64,000 nt of DNA from Sulfitobacter sp. D7 (GTDB lineage: Bacteria > Pseudomonadota > Alphaproteobacteria > Rhodobacterales > Rhodobacteraceae): positions 248,001 to 312,000 of the forward strand of contig NZ_CP020694.1 of the NCBI RefSeq assembly GCF_003611275.1, read 5' to 3'. Shown here in pieces: positions 26,601 to 35,526 of this stretch. The notes below the pieces were generated by a model. That model was not told the DNA's origin. It was given only the letters and a program-made list of their open reading frames with translations, and ran no database searches. The position numbers were made by a program, and so were the translations under genes. Position 1 is the stretch's first letter, and every line of letters begins with the position of its first letter.

Positions 26601-28225
26601 GTGGGCAGCTTCCCGGCATGAAGGTCACCGATCTGATCGCGCGGCTGCGGCATTCGACCAAGGGCGTGACGCTGATCTCGCCCCCGCCGCACCACGATAT
26701 CTACTCGATCGAAGACCTTGCGCAGCTGATCTATGACCTCAAGCAGATCAACCCGCGCTGCAAGGTGACGGTCAAGCTGGTGGCGTCGAGCGGTGTCGGC
26801 ACGATTGCTGCGGGCGTGGCCAAGGCCAAGGCCGACATCATCCTGATCTCGGGCCATAACGGTGGCACCGGGGCCTCGCCTGCGACCTCGATCAAATATG
26901 CGGGTCTGCCGTGGGAGATGGGCCTCACCGAGGCGCATCAGGTTCTGTCGATGAACAACCTGCGCGACCGGGTGACATTGCGCACCGATGGTGGCCTGCG
27001 CACCGGACGCGACATCGTCATGGCTGCGATGATGGGGGCCGAGGAATATGGCATCGGCACCGCCGCGCTGATCGCTATGGGCTGCATCATGGTCCGCCAG
27101 TGCCAGTCGAATACTTGCCCCGTGGGTGTTTGCACACAGGACGAAGCTCTGCGTGGCAAGTTCACCGGCAATGCGGACAAAGTGGTGAACCTCATCACCT
27201 TCTATGCCACCGAAGTGCGCGAGATTCTGGCCAGCATCGGGGCGCGCAGCCTTGATGAAGTCATCGGCCGCGCGGACCTGTTGACGCAGGTCAGCCGAGG
27301 TTCGGCGCATTTGGATGATCTGGACCTCAACCCGCTGTTGATCACCGTCGATGGCGCACATGAGAACGTCTATGACCGCGACAAACCGCGTCAGGTGGTG
27401 CTTGATACGCTTGATGCGCAGATCGTCCGGGATGCCGCGCGTTTCCTTGAGGATGGTGAGAAGATGCAGCTGTCCTACGCCGTGCAGAACACGCACCGGA
27501 CGGTCGGCACGCGGGTTTCGAGCCATATCGTGAAACGCTTCGGTATGCGCAATTCCCTGCAGCCGGACCACTTGACGGTGAAGCTGACCGGGAGTGCCGG
27601 ACAATCGCTCGGCGCCTTCGCGGCACCGGGGCTGAAGCTCGAAGTCTCGGGCGATGCCAACGACTATGTCGGCAAGGGTCTGTCGGGCGGTACGATTGTG
27701 GTGCGGCCTTCGATGGCGAGCCCAGTGGTGGCGTCGGAGAATACGATCATCGGCAACACGGTGCTTTATGGTGCGACGGCGGGCTATCTCTTTGCCGCGG
27801 GCCGGGCGGGCGAGCGTTTTGCGGTGCGCAACTCGGGCGCGCATGTGGTGATCGAAGGCTGCGGCAGTAACGGTTGTGAATATATGACTGGCGGTGTGGC
27901 GGTGATCTTGGGCGAGATCGGCGCGAACTTCGCCGCCGGGATGACCGGGGGGATGGCCTATCTCTATGACCCCGACGGGCTGGCGCCGAAGCTGATGAAT
28001 GCCGAAACAATCGTGACCTGCCCGGTCAGCGTCGAGCATTGGTTGGACCAGTTGCACGGGCTGCTGGAGCGTCATGTCGCCGAGACCAACAGCCGCAAGG
28101 CCGCCGATATTCTTCAGCATTGGGAGACTGAGAAGCACAACTTCCTGCAGGTCTGCCCGAAGGAGATGTTGGTGCATCTGCCCGCGCCGCTGTCGGTGGA
28201 AGAGACGGCAGTTCCAGCGGAGTAA
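23693..28225 (+). CDS. gltB: Glutamate synthase (NADPH) large subunit
   Basis: Makes two glutamate from glutamine and 2-oxoglutarate. The 1,510-residue protein has an N-terminal class II glutamine amidotransferase domain whose nucleophile, Cys34 (HSSCGVGLV), is exposed by propeptide removal. A central domain, the FMN-binding synthase domain with the 3Fe-4S cysteines (GCIMVRQCQSNTCPVGVC) and the C-terminal beta-helix GXGXG domain follow. Length is normal for alphaproteobacteria. It is translationally coupled to the GFA gene upstream. A hairpin at 28233-28256 may end the operon. Confidence 0.96.
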   Translation: MTKYDDAWVAREEAKRAMMADKGMYSFEEEHSSCGVGLVVNINGEKTREVVLNGINALKAIWHRGAVDADGMTGDGAGIHVQIPVPFFYEQVRRTGHTPREDELIAVGQVFLPRTNFAAQETCRTIVETEVLRMGYYIYGWRHVPVDISVLGEKANATRPEIEQILISNAKGVDEETFERELYVIRRRIEKAAIAAQVPQMYIASMSCRSIIYKGMMLAEQVAEFYPDLKDDKFISAFAIYHQRYSTNTFPQWWLAQPFRMLAHNGEINTLKGNMNWMKSHEIRMASATFGDMAEDIKPIVASGSSDSAALDSVFEVLVRAGRSAPMAKTMLVPESWSKQAVELPQAWRDMYSYCNSVMEPWDGPAALAMTDGRWVCAGLDRNGLRPMRYVETSDGMLIAGSEAGMVPLDEARVVRKGALGPGQIIAVDMEEGKLFNDTEIKNKLASNQPFGEWVGKITEMDDVLGRVTEKPLFDGAELRRRQVAAGYTIEELEQILAPMAEDGKETLASMGDDTPSAVLSGQYRPLSHFFRQNFSQVTNPPIDSLREFRVMSLKTRFGNLKNVLDEDSSQTEILVLDSPFVGNAQFEELMAQFKVHTVSIDCTFEAGNGNLSAGLARIRAEAEDAVRSGAGHLVLTDQHSGADRVAMPMILATSAVHSHLVRKGLRTFTSLNVRSAECVDPHYFAVLVGCGATVVNAYLAEDSLADRIERGLLDMTLTQAVQKYREAIDQGLLKIMAKMGISVISSYRGGLNFEAVGLSRAMCAEYFPGMTSRISGIGVVGIQRKAEEVHAKGWQGDGVVMPIGGFYKQRKTGEKHAWEASSMHMLQMACNKASYQMWQQYSKKMQSNPPIHLRDLLDIKPKGTPVPLEEVESITSIRKRFVTPGMSLGALSPEAHKTLNVAMNRIGAKSDSGEGGEDPAHFVPESNGDNPSAKIKQVASGRFGVTAEYLNQCEELEIKVAQGAKPGEGGQLPGMKVTDLIARLRHSTKGVTLISPPPHHDIYSIEDLAQLIYDLKQINPRCKVTVKLVASSGVGTIAAGVAKAKADIILISGHNGGTGASPATSIKYAGLPWEMGLTEAHQVLSMNNLRDRVTLRTDGGLRTGRDIVMAAMMGAEEYGIGTAALIAMGCIMVRQCQSNTCPVGVCTQDEALRGKFTGNADKVVNLITFYATEVREILASIGARSLDEVIGRADLLTQVSRGSAHLDDLDLNPLLITVDGAHENVYDRDKPRQVVLDTLDAQIVRDAARFLEDGEKMQLSYAVQNTHRTVGTRVSSHIVKRFGMRNSLQPDHLTVKLTGSAGQSLGAFAAPGLKLEVSGDANDYVGKGLSGGTIVVRPSMASPVVASENTIIGNTVLYGATAGYLFAAGRAGERFAVRNSGAHVVIEGCGSNGCEYMTGGVAVILGEIGANFAAGMTGGMAYLYDPDGLAPKLMNAETIVTCPVSVEHWLDQLHGLLERHVAETNSRKAADILQHWETEKHNFLQVCPKEMLVHLPAPLSVEETAVPAE

Positions 28226-28232
28226 CCTTTGC

Positions 28233-28269
28233 CCCGCGCGGCTCCGGTCGCGCGGGCGGGCCATCGCCT
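28233..28269. repeat. Hairpin plus one-armed copy of the dispersed repeat
   Basis: A perfect 8-bp stem CCCGCGCG / CGCGCGGG (28233-28240, 28249-28256) follows gltB. It is succeeded by GGGCCATCGCCT (28258-28269), the same arm sequence found at 35657 and, reversed, at 35827-35838. The hairpin may terminate gltB transcription although no T run follows. Confidence 0.4.
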
Positions 28270-28342
28270 TCGGCTTGATTCGGGGCAAGGGTGGTTTTGA
28301 AAAACCTCTGCGCTATCTCTGCCTCTCCACAGGAGGCGGATC

Positions 28343-29047
28343 ATGCGAAGAATTCTAGCGGTATTGGCGATAGTCACAGGCCTCAGCGCCTGCACCGACA
28401 CCGCACCGCGTGGCGGGGGCGATATCCTCGTGCTGGGCGATTCCATCATGGCGTGGAATGGAGGCCGCTCCATCCCCGATGTCATTGCCAACCAAACGGG
28501 CCGCAGCGTCACCAGCCGTGCCGTGCCCGGCGCGCAGCTCGACAATGGCTCGACCATCGCCTCTGCCGTTGGCTTTGACATCCAGCAGCAGTTCCCCGGC
28601 GGGCGCTGGAACTGGGTGGTGGTGAATGGCGGTGCCAACGATTTGAGCGCCGATTGCGGCTGCGGGGCCTGCGGGGCCTCGGTGAATGCGCTGATCGCAC
28701 CGGACGGTCAAAGCGGCAGCATCCCCGCCTTCTTGCAACGCCTCCGTGCCCAGACCGGGGCGCAGGTCATGTGGATGGGCTATTACGCAGGCTCCGGCTC
28801 AGGCTCCTTTGCCGGATGCCGCGATGATCTGGTCGAAATCGAATCCCGCATCGCCACTTTCGCCGCAGGCCGCCCGAGGATCCATTTCGTCGATTCCGAA
28901 GACGTGATCGACCGGGGGGACCGCGGTCTATTCGCCGGGGACAACGTGCATCCCTCCGCCCGTGGCTCTGCCCGGATCGGTGCCTACCTCGCTCAAGAAA
29001 TCACCGCGCGCGACAACCGTTCACAAAAACCCGCAGACGGCCTATAG
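28343..29047 (+). CDS. SGNH/GDSL-type lipoprotein hydrolase
   Basis: A 234-residue predicted lipoprotein esterase. The signal peptide ends in lipobox LSAC (Cys17). SGNH blocks are visible: VLGDSIMAW with the catalytic Ser, a block around RAVPGA, VNGGANDL, and DNVHPS with the catalytic Asp/His pair. A Cys-rich insertion (CGCGACGA) follows the Asn block. AGGAGG precedes the ATG. Substrate is unknown; related proteins act on acyl esters or polysaccharide acetyl groups. Confidence 0.8.
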   Translation: MRRILAVLAIVTGLSACTDTAPRGGGDILVLGDSIMAWNGGRSIPDVIANQTGRSVTSRAVPGAQLDNGSTIASAVGFDIQQQFPGGRWNWVVVNGGANDLSADCGCGACGASVNALIAPDGQSGSIPAFLQRLRAQTGAQVMWMGYYAGSGSGSFAGCRDDLVEIESRIATFAAGRPRIHFVDSEDVIDRGDRGLFAGDNVHPSARGSARIGAYLAQEITARDNRSQKPADGL

Positions 29048-29054
29048 CTGATCC

Positions 29055-29783
29055 ATGGCGACACGGAAAAAGACCGCCCCCAAGGGCAAGAAATCGAGCA
29101 AGACAAGCCCCCCGTTGAAGAAACGCGCGGGCCGCTGGGTGGTGCGTGCCTTGGCGCTGGCCTTTGTCTTGGCTGTGCTGCTGGTGTTGCTGTTCCGCTT
29201 CGTCAACCCGCCCACTGGGGTCTACATGCTTTCGGAATCGCGCCGTCTGGGTGGGGTGCAGCGCGACTGGGTGCCGCTTGAGCAGATCGCCCCCGTGATG
29301 GCCCGCGCGGCTGTCGCGGCAGAGGATGCGAATTTCTGCAACCACTGGGGCTTTGACATGCAGGCGATCCGCACCGCGATTGAAAATGGCTCTGCCCGCG
29401 GGGCGTCCACGATCAGCCAGCAGACGGTCAAGAACGTCTATCTTTGGCATGGGCGCTCGTGGCTGCGCAAAGCACTTGAGGCCGGGATGACTCCGCTGGT
29501 CGAAACCCTTTGGCCCAAGCGCCGGATCATCGAGGTCTATTTGAATGTGGCCGAGTTCGACGAAGGTGTCTTTGGCGTTGGTGCTGCGGCCCCGCATTAC
29601 TTTGGCGTCGCGGCAGCAGACCTGAGCCCGACGCAGGCCGCCCGGCTTGCCGCGATCCTGCCCGACCCGAAAGAGCGTTCCGCCTCCCGGCCCGGTGACT
29701 TTACCCGCAAGCGCACGGCCCAGATCATGGACGGGGCGGCGACCATCCGCGCGGACGGTCGTGCCGCTTGTTTCGAGAGTTGA
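29055..29783 (+). CDS. mtgA: Monofunctional peptidoglycan glycosyltransferase MtgA
   Basis: Polymerises lipid II into glycan strands at the inner membrane. 242 residues: a basic cytoplasmic N terminus, one membrane anchor (about 35-56), then a GT51 domain. The motifs include catalytic Glu in AAEDANFCNHWGFD and GASTISQQTVKN. No transpeptidase domain is present. It starts 7 bases after the lipoprotein gene and probably shares its transcript. FzlA, a constriction factor, follows. Confidence 0.92.
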   Translation: MATRKKTAPKGKKSSKTSPPLKKRAGRWVVRALALAFVLAVLLVLLFRFVNPPTGVYMLSESRRLGGVQRDWVPLEQIAPVMARAAVAAEDANFCNHWGFDMQAIRTAIENGSARGASTISQQTVKNVYLWHGRSWLRKALEAGMTPLVETLWPKRRIIEVYLNVAEFDEGVFGVGAAAPHYFGVAAADLSPTQAARLAAILPDPKERSASRPGDFTRKRTAQIMDGAATIRADGRAACFES

Positions 29784-29841
29784 AAATCCTCCCGCCAGCA
29801 GGCATGGAAGAGTGCAATCCCTTTAACCACACGGACTTTAT

Positions 29842-30510
29842 ATGACGGCTCGCTTGTTTCACGTTCCCTTGTCCCCCTTCTGTCGCAAGGTGCGGCTTAG
29901 CCTTGGGGAGAAGAAGATCGAGGTGGAACTGGTCGAGGAGCGCTATTGGGAGCAAGACCCCGATTTCCTGCGCCGCAATCCGGCGGGCAAGGTGCCTGTG
30001 CTGCGGCTTGACGGGATCATGATGGCGGAAAGCGCCGCGATCTGTGAGTATATCGAAGAGACCCGCCCAGAGGCGTCATTGCTGCCCAGCGACCCGGTGC
30101 AGCGCTTGGAAGTGCGCCGTCTGGTCAGCTGGTTCGACGACAAATTCCACGACGAGGTGACCTCGAAACTGCTGTACGAGCGGGTCAACAAGAAGGTCAC
30201 CAAACAGGGCTACCCGGACAGCAAGAACGTGAAGGCCGGGGCCAAGGCGATCAAATATCACCTCGACTATATGGCTTGGCTGCTGGATCACCGCCGCTGG
30301 CTGGCGGGTGACGTGATGACGCTGGCAGATTTCGCCGCCGCCGCGCATCTGTCGTCGCTCGACTATATCTCGGACGTGGATTGGAACCGCTCTGACGTGG
30401 TTAAGGACTGGTACGCCAAGATCAAATCGCGTCCCGCCTTTCGGTCGATCCTCGCCGACCAGTTGCCGGGCTTCCCGCCGCCGGTGCATTACAACAACCT
30501 CGACTTCTGA
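29842..30510 (+). CDS. fzlA: FzlA-type GST-fold cell division protein
   Basis: A 222-residue GST-fold protein. The thioredoxin-like N domain has [16 protein letters not shown], and the helical C domain has [21 protein letters not shown]. The C terminus [14 protein letters not shown] resembles FzlA, the FtsZ-binding protein that sets constriction rate in Caulobacter and whose C-terminal tail matters for function. This points away from a detoxifying GST. The stop overlaps the queG start (TGATG). Adjacency to mtgA suits a cell-wall role. Confidence 0.78.
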   Translation: MTARLFHVPLSPFCRKVRLSLGEKKIEVELVEERYWEQDPDFLRRNPAGKVPVLRLDGIMMAESAAICEYIEETRPEASLLPSDPVQRLEVRRLVSWFDDKFHDEVTSKLLYERVNKKVTKQGYPDSKNVKAGAKAIKYHLDYMAWLLDHRRWLAGDVMTLADFAAAAHLSSLDYISDVDWNRSDVVKDWYAKIKSRPAFRSILADQLPGFPPPVHYNNLDF

Positions 30511-31574
30511 TGCCCGCCGCCCCCCGCGCCGACCCCGGGCCGGAGGCCCTCAAGGCGCGGGTGGTGGCTCGGGCGCTTGAGGAAGGCTTTGTCGCCTGCC
30601 GTATTTGCCGCCCCGAAGACGTGCCCGAAATGCCCGAAAGGCTCGCCCGCTTTGTCGAGGCGGGGTTTCACGGGCAGATGGGCTGGATGGAAGAGCGGAT
30701 GCATTGGCGCGGCAATCCCGCAGCACTCTGGCCCGAGGCGCGGTCGGTCATCATGCTGGCCGAAAGCTACACCCCCGACCATGACCCCCGCGCGGTGTTG
30801 GAGCATCCCGACAAGGGGGCGATCTCAGTCTATGCGCAGGGGCGTGACTACCACGATATCGTCAAGAAACGGCTGAAACGGCTGGCGCGTTGGCTGATGG
30901 AGGAGGCCCGCGCGGCTGACCCTGAGGTGAAGGTTTTCGTCGATACCGCCCCGGTGCCGGAAAAGGCGCTGGCGCAGGCGGCGGGGCTCGGTTGGCAGGG
31001 CAAGCATACCAACCTGCTGAGCCGGCAGTTCGGCAATTGGGCCTTTTTAGGGTCTGTTTTTACCACGCTTGATCTGGCCCCTGATGCGCGAGAGGTGGAT
31101 CACTGCGGGTCATGCCGCGCCTGCCTTGAGGCTTGCCCGACAGATGCCTTCCCCGCGCCCTATCAACTCGACGCGCGGCGTTGCATTTCCTATCTGACGA
31201 TCGAACACAAAGGGCCGGTCGATCTGGACCTACGTGAGAAGATGGGCAACCGGATCTATGGCTGCGACGATTGCCTTGCCGCTTGCCCGTGGAACAAATT
31301 CGCCGTGGCGGCCAGTGATATGCGCTATCACGGCCCCGCTGTGCAGCCGGCGGATTTGGCAGAGTTGGCGGCGCTGGATGATACCGCGTTCCGCGCGCGC
31401 TATTCCGGCTCTCCGATCAAACGGATCGGGCGGGATCGCTTTGTGCGCAACGTGCTCTATGCCATCGGCAATTCCGGGCTGGCGCGGCTGCGCCCGGTGG
31501 CGCAATCTCTGACCGAAGATGCTGACCCCACCGTGGCCGATGCCGCGCGTTGGGCGGCAGAGCTGTTGGCATAG
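30510..31574 (+). CDS. queG: Epoxyqueuosine reductase
   Basis: Cobalamin-dependent iron-sulfur enzyme that reduces epoxyqueuosine to queuosine in tRNA. The 354-residue protein has the DUF1730 N-terminal half ([29 protein letters not shown]) with [19 protein letters not shown]. Two 4Fe-4S motifs follow, [16 protein letters not shown] (about residues 197-212) and [13 protein letters not shown]. The start overlaps the fzlA stop. No other queuosine gene is in the window. Confidence 0.93.
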   Translation: MPAAPRADPGPEALKARVVARALEEGFVACRICRPEDVPEMPERLARFVEAGFHGQMGWMEERMHWRGNPAALWPEARSVIMLAESYTPDHDPRAVLEHPDKGAISVYAQGRDYHDIVKKRLKRLARWLMEEARAADPEVKVFVDTAPVPEKALAQAAGLGWQGKHTNLLSRQFGNWAFLGSVFTTLDLAPDAREVDHCGSCRACLEACPTDAFPAPYQLDARRCISYLTIEHKGPVDLDLREKMGNRIYGCDDCLAACPWNKFAVAASDMRYHGPAVQPADLAELAALDDTAFRARYSGSPIKRIGRDRFVRNVLYAIGNSGLARLRPVAQSLTEDADPTVADAARWAAELLA

Positions 31575-31585
31575 GAGGCACGCCC

Positions 31586-33592
31586 ATGGCGGTGTTATTG
31601 GGTGTGGACACGGGCGGCACCTATACCGACGCGGTGCTGATCCGCGATGAGTCAGAGGTGATCGCTTCGGCCAAGGCGCTGACGACCCGCGCCGATCTGG
31701 CTGTTGGCGTGGGCAATGCGGTCAGCGCGGTGCTGACGCAGTCCGGCGTGGCGGCGGATCAGATCGCCATGGCTTCGCTCTCCACCACGCTGGCGACCAA
31801 CGCGCTGGTCGAAGGGCAGGGCGGGCGCGTGGCGCTGATCTATGTCGGATTTCGCGCTCCTGATCTTGAAGCGCATGGGCTGTCAGAGGCGCTGCGGGGT
31901 GACCCTTGCCTGCTGCTGACTGGTGGGCACGACCATGCGGGGGCCGAGGTTGCGCCGCTGGACGAGCCAGCCCTAATCGCCTTTTTAGAGACGCATAGGG
32001 CCGATGTAAGCGGCTTTGCCGTGGCCAGCCAATTCGCCACGCGCAATCCGGCCCATGAGCAGCGGGTCGCGGAACTGGTGGCAGAGGTCTCGGGGCGTCC
32101 GGTGTCGGCGTCTCACAGTCTTTCAGCCAAGCTGAACGGGCCGAAGCGGGCGCTGACGGCTTTGCTGAACGCGCGGCTGATTGGCATGATCGATCGGCTG
32201 ATTGGCCGGGCCGAGGATCAGTTGCGCAGCTTGGGCATCAGCGGCCCGATGATGGTGGTGCGCGGCGACGGTGCCTTGATGTCGAGCGCGCAGGCCCGCG
32301 AGCGCCCGATCGAGACGATCCTTAGCGGCCCTGCTGCGTCGCTCGTGGGCGCGCGCTGGTTGACCGGGGCAGAGACGGCGCTGGTGTCGGATATCGGCGG
32401 GACGACGACCGATGTAGCGCTGTTGCGCGACGGTCGCCCGGCGATTGATCCGGCGGGTGCGCAGGTTGGTCCCTATCGAACCATGGTCGAGGCGGTGGCG
32501 ATGCGGACCCATGGCTTGGGCGGTGACAGCGAAGTGCATTTCACGTCCCAAGGTCTGACCGCGGGCGTGACCCTAGGGCCGAAGCGGCTGCTGCCGGTCT
32601 CTCTCCTTGCGGTGGAGGCGGGCGAGGTGGTGCATAGAGCCTTGGACGCCCAACTGCGGCGGAGTGTCGTGGGGGAGCATGATGGCCGCTTTGTGCGGGC
32701 CGTGCCGGGTCAGGAGGTCGAGGGTCTGGTCCCGCGCGACTTGGCACTGTTGGAGCGGATCGGCACCGATGTCTGGCCCCTGGGTGACGTGCTGCGGAAC
32801 CGGGTCGAACAGGGCGCTTTGGCCCGGCTGGTGGCGCGAGGGCTGGTGCAGGTGGCGGGGGTTACGCCCAGCGATGCAAGCCATGTGGCCGGGCATCTTT
32901 CGGCATGGGACCGCGCGGCTGCCCACAAGGCGTTGGCGCTGTTCGGGCGCAAGCGCGGCGGCTCGGGGCTGCGGTTCTGCCCCGAGCCTGAGAGTCTGGC
33001 CAAAATCATCATCGACCAGCTGACCGATCAGACTGCTTTGGCCCTGTTAGAGACTGCTTTTGCCGAAGAATCCCCCGCCTTTGATCTGCCGCCCGAGACC
33101 TTGGCACGGCATGTTTTGATGCAGCGTGGCCTGTCGGGGCATCGCGGCGTGCTGCGGATTGATGCGGGTCTGAACTTGCCTGTCGTGGGCTTGGGCGCTT
33201 CGGCGGCGACCTATTACCCGGCGGTAGGAAAGAGACTGGGCAGCGAGATGATCCTGCCCGACCACGCCCATGTCGCCAATGCCATCGGTGCGGTGGTGGG
33301 CCGGGTGATCATGCGTGAAAGCGGCACCGTCACCGTCCCGCACGAAGGGGTGTTTCGCGTTCATCTGGCCAATGGCCCACAGGATTTCCCGGATGCCGAA
33401 CGCGCTTTGGCCGAAGCAGAGACTGCTTTGACCGAAACCGCCCGCGGGCGGGCCCAGTCAGCCGGGGCCGCACAGATCGAGTGCCACGTGACGCGCGATA
33501 TTCGTATGGCGGAGATTGAGGGGCGGGAGGTGTTTGTCGAGGCCGCACTTACCGTCGAAGCCTCGGGGCGGCCGCGCGTGGCGGCGGGCTAA
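31586..33592 (+). CDS. Hydantoinase/oxoprolinase family protein, HyuA-like
   Basis: A 668-residue ATP-grasp-unrelated, actin-fold type subunit of the hydantoinase A/5-oxoprolinase family. The two phosphate-binding signatures are GVDTGGTYTDAVLI (N terminus) and SDIGGTTTDVALL (about 265-277). Characterised members need a HyuB partner; none is adjacent. TAGGAGG precedes the ATG at 31586, immediately after queG. Substrate cannot be assigned. The pxp 5-oxoprolinase elsewhere in the window is unrelated by sequence. Confidence 0.82.
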   Translation: MAVLLGVDTGGTYTDAVLIRDESEVIASAKALTTRADLAVGVGNAVSAVLTQSGVAADQIAMASLSTTLATNALVEGQGGRVALIYVGFRAPDLEAHGLSEALRGDPCLLLTGGHDHAGAEVAPLDEPALIAFLETHRADVSGFAVASQFATRNPAHEQRVAELVAEVSGRPVSASHSLSAKLNGPKRALTALLNARLIGMIDRLIGRAEDQLRSLGISGPMMVVRGDGALMSSAQARERPIETILSGPAASLVGARWLTGAETALVSDIGGTTTDVALLRDGRPAIDPAGAQVGPYRTMVEAVAMRTHGLGGDSEVHFTSQGLTAGVTLGPKRLLPVSLLAVEAGEVVHRALDAQLRRSVVGEHDGRFVRAVPGQEVEGLVPRDLALLERIGTDVWPLGDVLRNRVEQGALARLVARGLVQVAGVTPSDASHVAGHLSAWDRAAAHKALALFGRKRGGSGLRFCPEPESLAKIIIDQLTDQTALALLETAFAEESPAFDLPPETLARHVLMQRGLSGHRGVLRIDAGLNLPVVGLGASAATYYPAVGKRLGSEMILPDHAHVANAIGAVVGRVIMRESGTVTVPHEGVFRVHLANGPQDFPDAERALAEAETALTETARGRAQSAGAAQIECHVTRDIRMAEIEGREVFVEAALTVEASGRPRVAAG

Positions 33593-33613
33593 CCCCCGGC
33601 GCGGTGCCGGGGG
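33593..33613. terminator. Bidirectional hairpin between convergent genes
   Basis: A perfect 8-bp stem CCCCCGGC / GCCGGGGG with a GCGGT loop lies between the hyuA-like gene and the convergent msrA. There is no T run on either side, so it may act as a weak or factor-assisted terminator. Confidence 0.5.
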
Positions 33614-33621
33614 CAGCATCG

Positions 33622-34131
33622 TTACTCAGCCGCTGCGCGTTTGGGCAGCACCCAATCGGCGCGCGGGAAATGGCAGGTGTAGCCATTGGGCAGACGTTCC
33701 AGATAGTCCTGATGCTCTGGCTCTGCCTCCCAGAAATCGCCAACGGGTTCGATCTCGGTCACGACTTTGCCCGGCCACAGGCCAGAGGCTTCGACATCGG
33801 CGATGGTATCTTCGGCGACCGCTTTTTGTTCATCGTCGACATAGTAGATCGCGGAACGGTAGCTCATCCCGCGGTCATTGCCCTGACGGTTCGCCGTGGT
33901 GGGGTCATGGATTTGAAAAAAGAACTCCAGCAGCTCACGGTAGGAGGTCTTCTCGGGGTCGAAGTTGATCTCGATCCCTTCGGCATGGGTGCCGTGGTTG
34001 CGGTAGGTCGCATTGGGCACGTCGCCGCCGGTATAGCCGACGCGGGTCGAGACCACACCGGGGCGGCGGCGGATCAGATCTTGCATCCCCCAGAAACAGC
34101 CACCGGCCAATACTGCGCGTTCGGTTGTCAT
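33622..34131 (-). CDS. msrA: Peptide-methionine (S)-S-oxide reductase MsrA
   Basis: Repairs methionine-S-sulfoxide in proteins. 169 residues with the catalytic motif GGCFWG (Cys12) and substrate-pocket residues EGIEINFDP and HDPTT. Another Cys near the C terminus (GYTCHF) could be the resolving residue. The ATG overlaps the msrB stop (ATGA), forming an msrB-msrA operon that covers both sulfoxide stereoisomers. No signal peptide is seen, so the enzyme is cytoplasmic. Confidence 0.95.
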   Translation of the reverse strand: MTTERAVLAGGCFWGMQDLIRRRPGVVSTRVGYTGGDVPNATYRNHGTHAEGIEINFDPEKTSYRELLEFFFQIHDPTTANRQGNDRGMSYRSAIYYVDDEQKAVAEDTIADVEASGLWPGKVVTEIEPVGDFWEAEPEHQDYLERLPNGYTCHFPRADWVLPKRAAAE

Positions 34132-34577
34132 GTCACATTCTCCACTTGGTTGAGATACTCGCCATAGCCTTCGGCCTCCATGTCGTCACGGTGGACGAAG
34201 CGCAAAGAGGCGGAGTTGATGCAATAGCGCAGCCCGCCGCGATCCGGTGGGCCGTCGGGAAAGACGTGGCCAAGGTGGCTGTCGCCGTGTTTGCTGCGCA
34301 CCTCGGTGCGGACCATGCCGAGCGAGGCGTCTTCCAACTCTTCGACATAGGCAGGCACGATCGGTTTGGTAAAGCTGGGCCAGCCACAGCCGCTTTCGTA
34401 TTTGTCACCGCTGGCGAACAAAGGCTCGCCCGAAACGATGTCGACGTAGATGCCCGGCTCTTTGTTGTTCAGGTATTTGCCGGTGCCGGGGCGTTCGGTG
34501 CCGCTGCGCTGCGTGACGTGGAATTCTTCGGGGCTCAGCGCATCAATCGCGGCGTTGGTTTTCTCGTATTGGGGCAT
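34128..34577 (-). CDS. msrB: Peptide-methionine (R)-S-oxide reductase MsrB
   Basis: Repairs methionine-R-sulfoxide. 149 residues with SGCGWPSF (Cys64), [10 protein letters not shown] and the catalytic [11 protein letters not shown] (Cys119). The structural zinc CxxC pairs of many MsrB proteins are absent (the first site reads IYVDIVSG), placing it in the zinc-free form. GGAGG sits five bases before the ATG at 34577; an in-frame ATG at 34589 overlaps that site and was rejected. Confidence 0.93.
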   Translation of the reverse strand: MPQYEKTNAAIDALSPEEFHVTQRSGTERPGTGKYLNNKEPGIYVDIVSGEPLFASGDKYESGCGWPSFTKPIVPAYVEELEDASLGMVRTEVRSKHGDSHLGHVFPDGPPDRGGLRYCINSASLRFVHRDDMEAEGYGEYLNQVENVT

Positions 34578-34656
34578 GGGGTCCTCCATTCATGGGCTTG
34601 GCCTATTAGATGGTGTGTGGCGGTGAAATTCAAAGGGTTTGCGGCTCACACTGGCG

Positions 34657-35526
34657 TTACGCCTTGCGTTGCCGCGAGACCTGCACGGCAAGGATGCCGC
34701 CTGCAATGATGGCGACGCCAAGGATGTCGCGCGGACCCAGCGTTTCGCCCAGCAGCAGGGCCGCGATGGCCACGCCAAAGAACGGGTTGAGAAAGTGGAA
34801 GGTGGCCGCCCGCGTGGCGCCAATGCGATTGACCAGCCAGAACCAGACCACGGTGGCGGCAAGGCCGGGGACAAGGCAGGTATAGGCGAAGGCGAGCGTC
34901 AGGCGCAGGCTGGGGTCGATGCGGGGTGTCTCAAACAGCAGGGTGGCGATGGAGAGGGCCACGCAGCCGACAAGCATTTGCAAGCCGACGACCATGAGGA
35001 AGTTGCCGCCCGAGGTCGCGCCGCGCACCAACAGGGTGGCTGCGGTGAGGGCCACCACGCCGATGGCGCAAAGGATGAGACCATAGAGGTCGACTTGCCC
35101 GCCGAGGCGCGCGCCCATGATGATGGCGACGCCAATGACACCGGCAAACAGTCCCGCAATGCCCAAAGGGCGCAGCTTCTCACCCAAAAACGCCCATGCG
35201 GCGAAGCCCACAAGAAGCGGCATGGTGGAGGCGATGATCGCGGCGAGGGACGCCTCGATGGTCTGCATGGCGATGAAGTTAAGCCCAAGGTAAACCGCGT
35301 TTTGTAGCACGCCAAAGATGATCGTCGCCCGCCACTGCGCGGGGGTGAGCCGCCAGCTTTGCCCCAGGGCCAGCGCGATGCCGACGCCGATCAGGCCAGA
35401 GATCAGGTAGCGTAGAGAGAGAGCCAGCAGGGGCGAGGCATCCATCACGATGATACGGGCAGAGGTGAAGGCCGAGGACCACATCACGGCAAAGGCCAGT
35501 CCCATGAGAATTGCGCGGATGTCCAT
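34657..35526 (-). CDS. EamA/DMT-family transporter
   Basis: A 289-residue inner-membrane protein with about ten helices in two EamA repeats, for example LAFAVMWSSAFTSARIIVMD at the start and FLNPFFGVAIAALLLGE near the end. This family exports amino acids or other small metabolites; the substrate here is not predictable. It ends with a basic cytoplasmic tail (QVSRQRKA). It stands alone between msrB and the repeat-bearing intergenic region. Confidence 0.85.
   Translation of the reverse strand: MDIRAILMGLAFAVMWSSAFTSARIIVMDASPLLALSLRYLISGLIGVGIALALGQSWRLTPAQWRATIIFGVLQNAVYLGLNFIAMQTIEASLAAIIASTMPLLVGFAAWAFLGEKLRPLGIAGLFAGVIGVAIIMGARLGGQVDLYGLILCAIGVVALTAATLLVRGATSGGNFLMVVGLQMLVGCVALSIATLLFETPRIDPSLRLTLAFAYTCLVPGLAATVVWFWLVNRIGATRAATFHFLNPFFGVAIAALLLGETLGPRDILGVAIIAGGILAVQVSRQRKA

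Noticed and set aside
25220..28288. A 1,022-codon open frame on the minus strand opposite gltB
   Set aside because: GltB is unmistakable on the plus strand with all its motifs. The antisense frame is a GC-rich shadow, His- and Arg-rich, with no family sequence.
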